DNA from: Microbacterium sp. GCS4
GTDB lineage: Bacteria > Actinomycetota > Actinomycetes > Actinomycetales > Microbacteriaceae
Reading direction: 5' to 3'
Assembly (NCBI RefSeq): GCF_001262495.1
Contig: NZ_LGYE01000002.1
Span: forward strand, 610,368-674,367
DNA length: 64,000 nucleotides
In this document: positions 60,671-64,000 of the stretch, piece by piece
How positions within the stretch are numbered: the stretch's first letter is position 1
Layout of the letters: every line of letters starts with the position of its first letter
Notes under the pieces: model-generated
Told to the model about the DNA's origin: nothing
The model's input: the letters and a program-made list of their open reading frames with translations, nothing else
Database searches by the model: none
Made by a program: the position numbers and the translations under genes

Positions 60671-61257
60671 GGATCCTCGTCATCGGAGCGAACGGACTCG
60701 TCGGAGGCACCGCGGTCGACGCGCTGCAGGGTCACGAGATCGTCGCCGCCTCGCGCAGCGGCGAGCCCGCGGTCGACGCCACCGACCCGGCATCCGTCGC
60801 GCGTCTGTTCGCCGAGGTCGGCGAGGTGGATGCGGTGGTCGTGGCGCTGGGAAGCGTCGCGTTCCGCCCGCTCGGCGAGCTCACGCGCGAGGACTACGAC
60901 GCGGCGTTCCGCAGCAAGGTGCTCGCGCAGCTCGACATCGTCCGCCTGGGCACCCCGTTCGTGCGCGACGGCGGATCGTTCACCCTGACCTCCGGCATCC
61001 TCGCACGGGAGCCCATCGCGACCGGGGCCGCCGCTTCGCTCGTGAACGGCGCGATCGAGTCGTTCGTGCTCGCGGCCGCGACCGAGTTGCCTCGCGGCAT
61101 CCGCATCAACGCCGTCAGCCCCTCCGTGCTCGAGGACGCGCCCTCCTATCACTCGTCGTTCCCCGGCTTCGTGCCCGTGTCGTCGCATCGGGTCGGCCAG
61201 GCCTTCGCCAAGAGCGTTCTCGGCGTGCAGACCGGCCAGGTCCTCCCGGTCGACTGA
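60667..61257 (+). CDS. short-chain dehydrogenase-like protein lacking the YxxxK pair
   Basis: 196 aa. Rossmann start ILVIGANGLVGGTAVDAL, then NAG-like VVALGSVAFRPL and SGILAREPIATGAAASLVNGAIESFV. At the position of the SDR catalytic Tyr-x3-Lys it has Ala/Ser residues, as in a known subgroup of short SDR-like proteins, so NAD(P)-dependent redox activity is doubtful. It ends with HRVGQAFAKSVLGVQTGQVLPVD. Coupled to ispDF by ATGA, yet no isoprenoid role is known. Confidence 0.82.
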   Translation: MRILVIGANGLVGGTAVDALQGHEIVAASRSGEPAVDATDPASVARLFAEVGEVDAVVVALGSVAFRPLGELTREDYDAAFRSKVLAQLDIVRLGTPFVRDGGSFTLTSGILAREPIATGAAASLVNGAIESFVLAAATELPRGIRINAVSPSVLEDAPSYHSSFPGFVPVSSHRVGQAFAKSVLGVQTGQVLPVD

Positions 61258-61303
61258 CCGGAGCCGCCGGGGCGCCCGGAAAGCCGCCCGATCCGCTGAC
61301 CGT

Positions 61304-61369
61304 GTCCCGATTCGCGTGCAGTGTGACATGTGCGGTCCGCGAATCGGGACGGAGTCCGTGAATCGGGAC
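61304..61369. repeat. inverted repeat plus extra direct copy, motif CGAATCGGGAC
   Basis: A 13-bp perfect inverted repeat (61304-61316 with 61338-61350) is followed by a third copy (61356-61369, one mismatch) in the same direction as the second. It lies in the 161-bp gap before cysS. It resembles in layout, not sequence, the element before dnaX. Confidence 0.7.
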
Positions 61370-61406
61370 CCTGCTGCGCGCCCAGACTCGGGAATCCCGC
61401 GCCCGG

Positions 61407-61412
61407 TAGGCT
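61407..61412 (+). promoter_or_regulatory. leaderless -10 box of cysS
   Basis: TAGGCT, 6 nt before GTG 61419. Confidence 0.55.
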
Positions 61413-61418
61413 TGACCG

Positions 61419-62822
61419 GTGACTCTCCGCCTCTACGACACCCGCGAGCAGCAGCTGCGCGATTTCGTGCCTCTCGACCCCGAGAACATCACGATGTACG
61501 TGTGCGGACCCACGGTGCAGTCCGGCCCGCACATCGGGCACGTGCGCGCCGCGCTGAGCTTCGACCTGCTGCGCCGCTGGCTCGACGTCCGCCACGGGCG
61601 CGTCACGTTCGTGCGCAACGTCACCGACATCGACGACAAGGTCCTCGCGAACGCCACCGAGGTCGAGCCCTGGTGGGCGCTCGCGTACCGCATGGAGCAG
61701 GAGTTCACGCAGGCGTACTCGGCGATCGGCATCCTCCCGCCGACGTACGAGCCCCGCGCGACGGCATCCGTGCCGCAGATGCAGGAGCTCATCCAGACGC
61801 TCATCGAGCGGGGCCACGCGTACCCCGCCCCTGACCGCTCCGGCGACGTCTACTTCGACGTGCGCTCGTGGCCCGCGTACGGCACGCTCACGAACCAGTC
61901 GGTCGACGCGATGGAGGCAGCGGAGGACGCGGACCCCCGGGGCAAGCGCAACCCTCAGGACTTCGCGCTCTGGAAGGGCGCCAAGGAGGGCGAGCCCGCG
62001 GATGCCGTATGGCAGTCGCCCTGGGGCCAGGGCCGACCCGGCTGGCACATCGAGTGCTCGGCCATGTCCCGCCGCTATCTGGGCGACGAGTTCGACATCC
62101 ACGGCGGCGGCCTCGACTTGCGCTTCCCGCACCACGAGAACGAGCTCGCGCAGTCGACCGCTGCGGGCCTCGGCTTCGCACGGTACTGGGTGCACAACGG
62201 CCTCGTGACGGTCGGCGGGCAGAAGATGTCGAAGTCCCTCGGGAACTTCACGCTCGCCGCCGACGTGCTGAAGGAGCACGACCCGCTCGTGGTGCGCTAC
62301 GCCCTCGCAGCCGCGCACTACCGATCGAGCCTCGACCTCACGGCGTCGTCCTGGACCGAGGCGGAGGCGGCCCTGGGGCGCATCGGCGGGTTCCTGCAGC
62401 GGGTCGGCCGCATCGCGGGCGGCGGCATCGGCTACTTCGTGGGGCAGAGCCTGCCCGCGCCCTTCACAGAGGCGATGGACGACGACCTCGGCGTGCCCCA
62501 GGCACTGGCCGTGCTGCACGAGACCGTGCGGGCCGGCAACTCCGCACTCGACTCCGGCGACACGGATGCCGCGCTGGACGCGGCCCGCGCCGTGCTCGCG
62601 ATGACCTCGGTGCTGGGGCTCGTGCCGTCCTCCGCGTCGACGGCATCCACCGCTCACGCGACGGCGTTGGACTCGCTCGTGCAGGAGATGATCACGCAGC
62701 GCGCGCAGGCGCGCGCCGACAAGGACTGGGCGGCGGCGGATCGCATCCGTGACGCGATCGCCGCCGCAGGAATCACGCTGGAGGACACTCCAGCCGGAAC
62801 TCATTGGAGTATCGATGGCTAA
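61419..62822 (+). CDS. cysS: cysteinyl-tRNA synthetase
   Basis: 467 aa class I synthetase charging tRNA-Cys. HIGH motif HIGH (38-41), zinc ligand C29 in YVCGPTV, other zinc residues in GWHIECSAM and FPHHENE, and KMSKS (269-273). Mycothiol ligase MshC is the close paralogue. The full anticodon-binding C-terminus and this length mark CysS proper. Leaderless GTG start. The end overlaps rlmB by 8 bp. Confidence 0.96.
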   Translation: MTLRLYDTREQQLRDFVPLDPENITMYVCGPTVQSGPHIGHVRAALSFDLLRRWLDVRHGRVTFVRNVTDIDDKVLANATEVEPWWALAYRMEQEFTQAYSAIGILPPTYEPRATASVPQMQELIQTLIERGHAYPAPDRSGDVYFDVRSWPAYGTLTNQSVDAMEAAEDADPRGKRNPQDFALWKGAKEGEPADAVWQSPWGQGRPGWHIECSAMSRRYLGDEFDIHGGGLDLRFPHHENELAQSTAAGLGFARYWVHNGLVTVGGQKMSKSLGNFTLAADVLKEHDPLVVRYALAAAHYRSSLDLTASSWTEAEAALGRIGGFLQRVGRIAGGGIGYFVGQSLPAPFTEAMDDDLGVPQALAVLHETVRAGNSALDSGDTDAALDAARAVLAMTSVLGLVPSSASTASTAHATALDSLVQEMITQRAQARADKDWAAADRIRDAIAAAGITLEDTPAGTHWSIDG

Positions 62823-63819
62823 GCCAGGCAACCCCTCAGCGGGCAAGGGCAAGAAGAAGGGCCCCACCAAGGGCTCCGGCGGCAAGGGGCGCAGCTCCCT
62901 CGAAGGGCGCGGACCGACGCCGAAGGCCGAGGATCGCGCGTGGCACCCCGCGGGCAAGCGCAAGGCCGCGGCCGAGCGCTACGCCGCCGCGGGCGGACGC
63001 GGCAAGCCGGGCGGGCGTCAGACGTCCGGCGGCAACCCGAACCGCACGGCGCGTGTGAAGGACAACACGACCGACACCGAGACCGTCACCGGGCGCAACT
63101 CCGTGCTCGAGGCGCTGCGCGCCAGGATCCCGGCATCCGCGTTCTACATCGCGCAGCGCGTCGAGATGGACGACCGCGTCAAGGAGATGTTGTCGATCGC
63201 GACCAACCGCGGTATCCCGGTGCTCGAGGTCACGCGTCAGGAGCTCGACCGCATGGCCGGCTTCGACGGCGTGCACCAGGGCGTCGCGATCAAGGTGCCG
63301 CCCTACGAGTACGCGCACCCGCAGGATCTCCTCGAGCAGGTCATCGACAAGGGCGAGGTACCGCTGTTCGTGGCGCTCGACGGCATCACCGACCCGCGCA
63401 ACCTCGGGGCGATCATCCGCTCCACCGGTGCCTTCGGCGGACATGGCCTGATCCTTCCGCAGCGTCGCTCGGCCGGCGTGAACTCCGCGGCCTGGAAGAC
63501 GAGCGCCGGAGCGGCCGCCCGGGTGCCGGTCGCGCTGGCCTCGAACCTCACGACGCAGCTCAAGGAGTTCAAGAAGCAGGGCGTGTTCGTGCTCGGCCTT
63601 GACGGCGACGGGGACGTGCTGCTGCCTGACCTGCAGCTCGCCGACCGGCCCGTCGTGATCGTCACGGGATCCGAGGGCAAGGGCCTCTCGCGCCTCGTCG
63701 CCGAGACCTGCGACCAGATCGTGTCGATCCCGATCTCGGCCGTGACCGAGTCCCTGAACGCCGGCATCGCGACGTCCGTCGCGCTCTACCAGGTGTCCAC
63801 GATCCGCAACGCGAAGTAG
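62815..63819 (+). CDS. rlmB: 23S rRNA (guanosine-2'-O)-methyltransferase RlmB
   Basis: 334 aa. A disordered Lys/Gly/Arg-rich N-terminal extension (about 1-90) precedes the substrate-binding domain ([16 protein letters not shown]) and the SpoU trefoil-knot domain. Knot motifs are [28 protein letters not shown] and [14 protein letters not shown]. It methylates 2'-O of a guanosine in 23S rRNA, Gm2251 in E. coli. The cysS-rlmB pairing is common in actinobacteria. ATG 62815 lies inside the cysS end. Confidence 0.93.
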   Translation: MAKPGNPSAGKGKKKGPTKGSGGKGRSSLEGRGPTPKAEDRAWHPAGKRKAAAERYAAAGGRGKPGGRQTSGGNPNRTARVKDNTTDTETVTGRNSVLEALRARIPASAFYIAQRVEMDDRVKEMLSIATNRGIPVLEVTRQELDRMAGFDGVHQGVAIKVPPYEYAHPQDLLEQVIDKGEVPLFVALDGITDPRNLGAIIRSTGAFGGHGLILPQRRSAGVNSAAWKTSAGAAARVPVALASNLTTQLKEFKKQGVFVLGLDGDGDVLLPDLQLADRPVVIVTGSEGKGLSRLVAETCDQIVSIPISAVTESLNAGIATSVALYQVSTIRNAK

Positions 63820-63829
63820 GAGAGACCTC

Positions 63830-64000
63830 ATGGCCCGCATCGTCGTCCTCGGAGGGACCGGCTACGCCGGGAAGCACATCGTCACGGAGGCGGTGAGCCG
63901 CGGGCACGATGTCATCGCGATCTCGCGCTCGGTCCCGGAGGACGCCGTCGACGGCGCGTCGTATGTGCAGGGCTCCGCTCTCGACATCGCCTCGCTCGCG
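63830..64000 (+). CDS. NAD(P)-binding epimerase/reductase-like protein, N-terminal fragment
   Basis: 57 residues up to the window edge. Begins ARIVVLGGTGYAGKHIVTEA with the GxxGxxG Rossmann loop of NmrA/NAD(P)H-binding family proteins. GGAGAG 5 nt before ATG 63830. Ten bases separate it from rlmB. The C-terminus and so its subfamily are outside the window. Confidence 0.8.
   Translation, partial: MARIVVLGGTGYAGKHIVTEAVSRGHDVIAISRSVPEDAVDGASYVQGSALDIASLA

Overview
The window is very GC-rich, gene-dense chromosomal DNA from a high-GC Gram-positive bacterium. Gene content points to an actinobacterium of the Microbacteriaceae, most likely Microbacterium or a close relative (inference). The markers are a GlnR-type regulator, CarD, SenX3-RegX3/PhoU, SigK-RskA with a fasciclin lipoprotein, a LysC with an internal beta-subunit start, Mqo, an IspD-IspF fusion, an actinobacterial tad locus beside topA, and many GTG starts with 4-bp start/stop overlaps. 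No rRNA operon, CRISPR array, insertion sequence or prophage was seen.

Layout. 0-4 kb: end of ackA, then a beta-phosphoglucomutase-like HAD enzyme coupled to a GH65 disaccharide phosphorylase. 4-8 kb: dnaX-recR and an EamA exporter. 8-12.4 kb: lysC, asd, mqo, tdk. 13-15 kb: a FadR-type regulator with a clear operator, and an FMN-dependent lactate/2-hydroxyacid dehydrogenase. 15-18.3 kb: membrane and HAD proteins, tRNA-Pro, a metallophosphoesterase. 18.3-24 kb: a class A PBP with PASTA domains, a RidA pair, acs. 24-27 kb: a minimal tad pilus/secretion cluster. 27-33.5 kb: topA-tmk-holB-secreted hydrolase. 33.5-36.9 kb: tRNA-Thr, pncA and small enzymes. 36.9-38.8 kb: an accessory patch holding two unknown genes with their own promoter and palindrome, an HNH endonuclease, and a tRNA-Lys gene split by a group I intron. 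38.9-41.2 kb: fasciclin / sigK-rskA. 43-58 kb: phosphate genes (pstSCAB, a MutT1-like enzyme, ppk1, phoU, senX3-regX3) with GlnR, a nitrobindin-like protein, a YgfZ-like protein and gpmA among them. 58-64 kb: carD, ispDF, an SDR-like protein, cysS, rlmB and the start of a NAD-binding protein.

How the genes work together. The 43-58 kb part is a phosphate-starvation regulon: uptake (Pst), storage (Ppk1), signalling (PhoU, SenX3, RegX3) and 11-nt direct repeats of the GTTCACC type at the pstS, ppk1 and phoU promoters. The lldR/lldD pair, mqo, acs and ackA form an organic-acid metabolism set. topA-tmk-holB, dnaX-recR and tdk supply DNA metabolism.

Most notable observation: the tRNA-Lys(UUU) gene at 38457-38749 (- strand) is interrupted between anticodon positions 34 and 35 by a 217-nt ORF-less group I intron. 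Its core resembles the cyanobacterial tRNA-Leu intron (subgroup IC3), and an HNH endonuclease gene lies 61 nt downstream on the same strand. A second window-wide pattern is leaderless promoter syntax: TANNNT or a one-base variant exactly 6 nt before the start codon at about 17 genes, which also fixes those starts.
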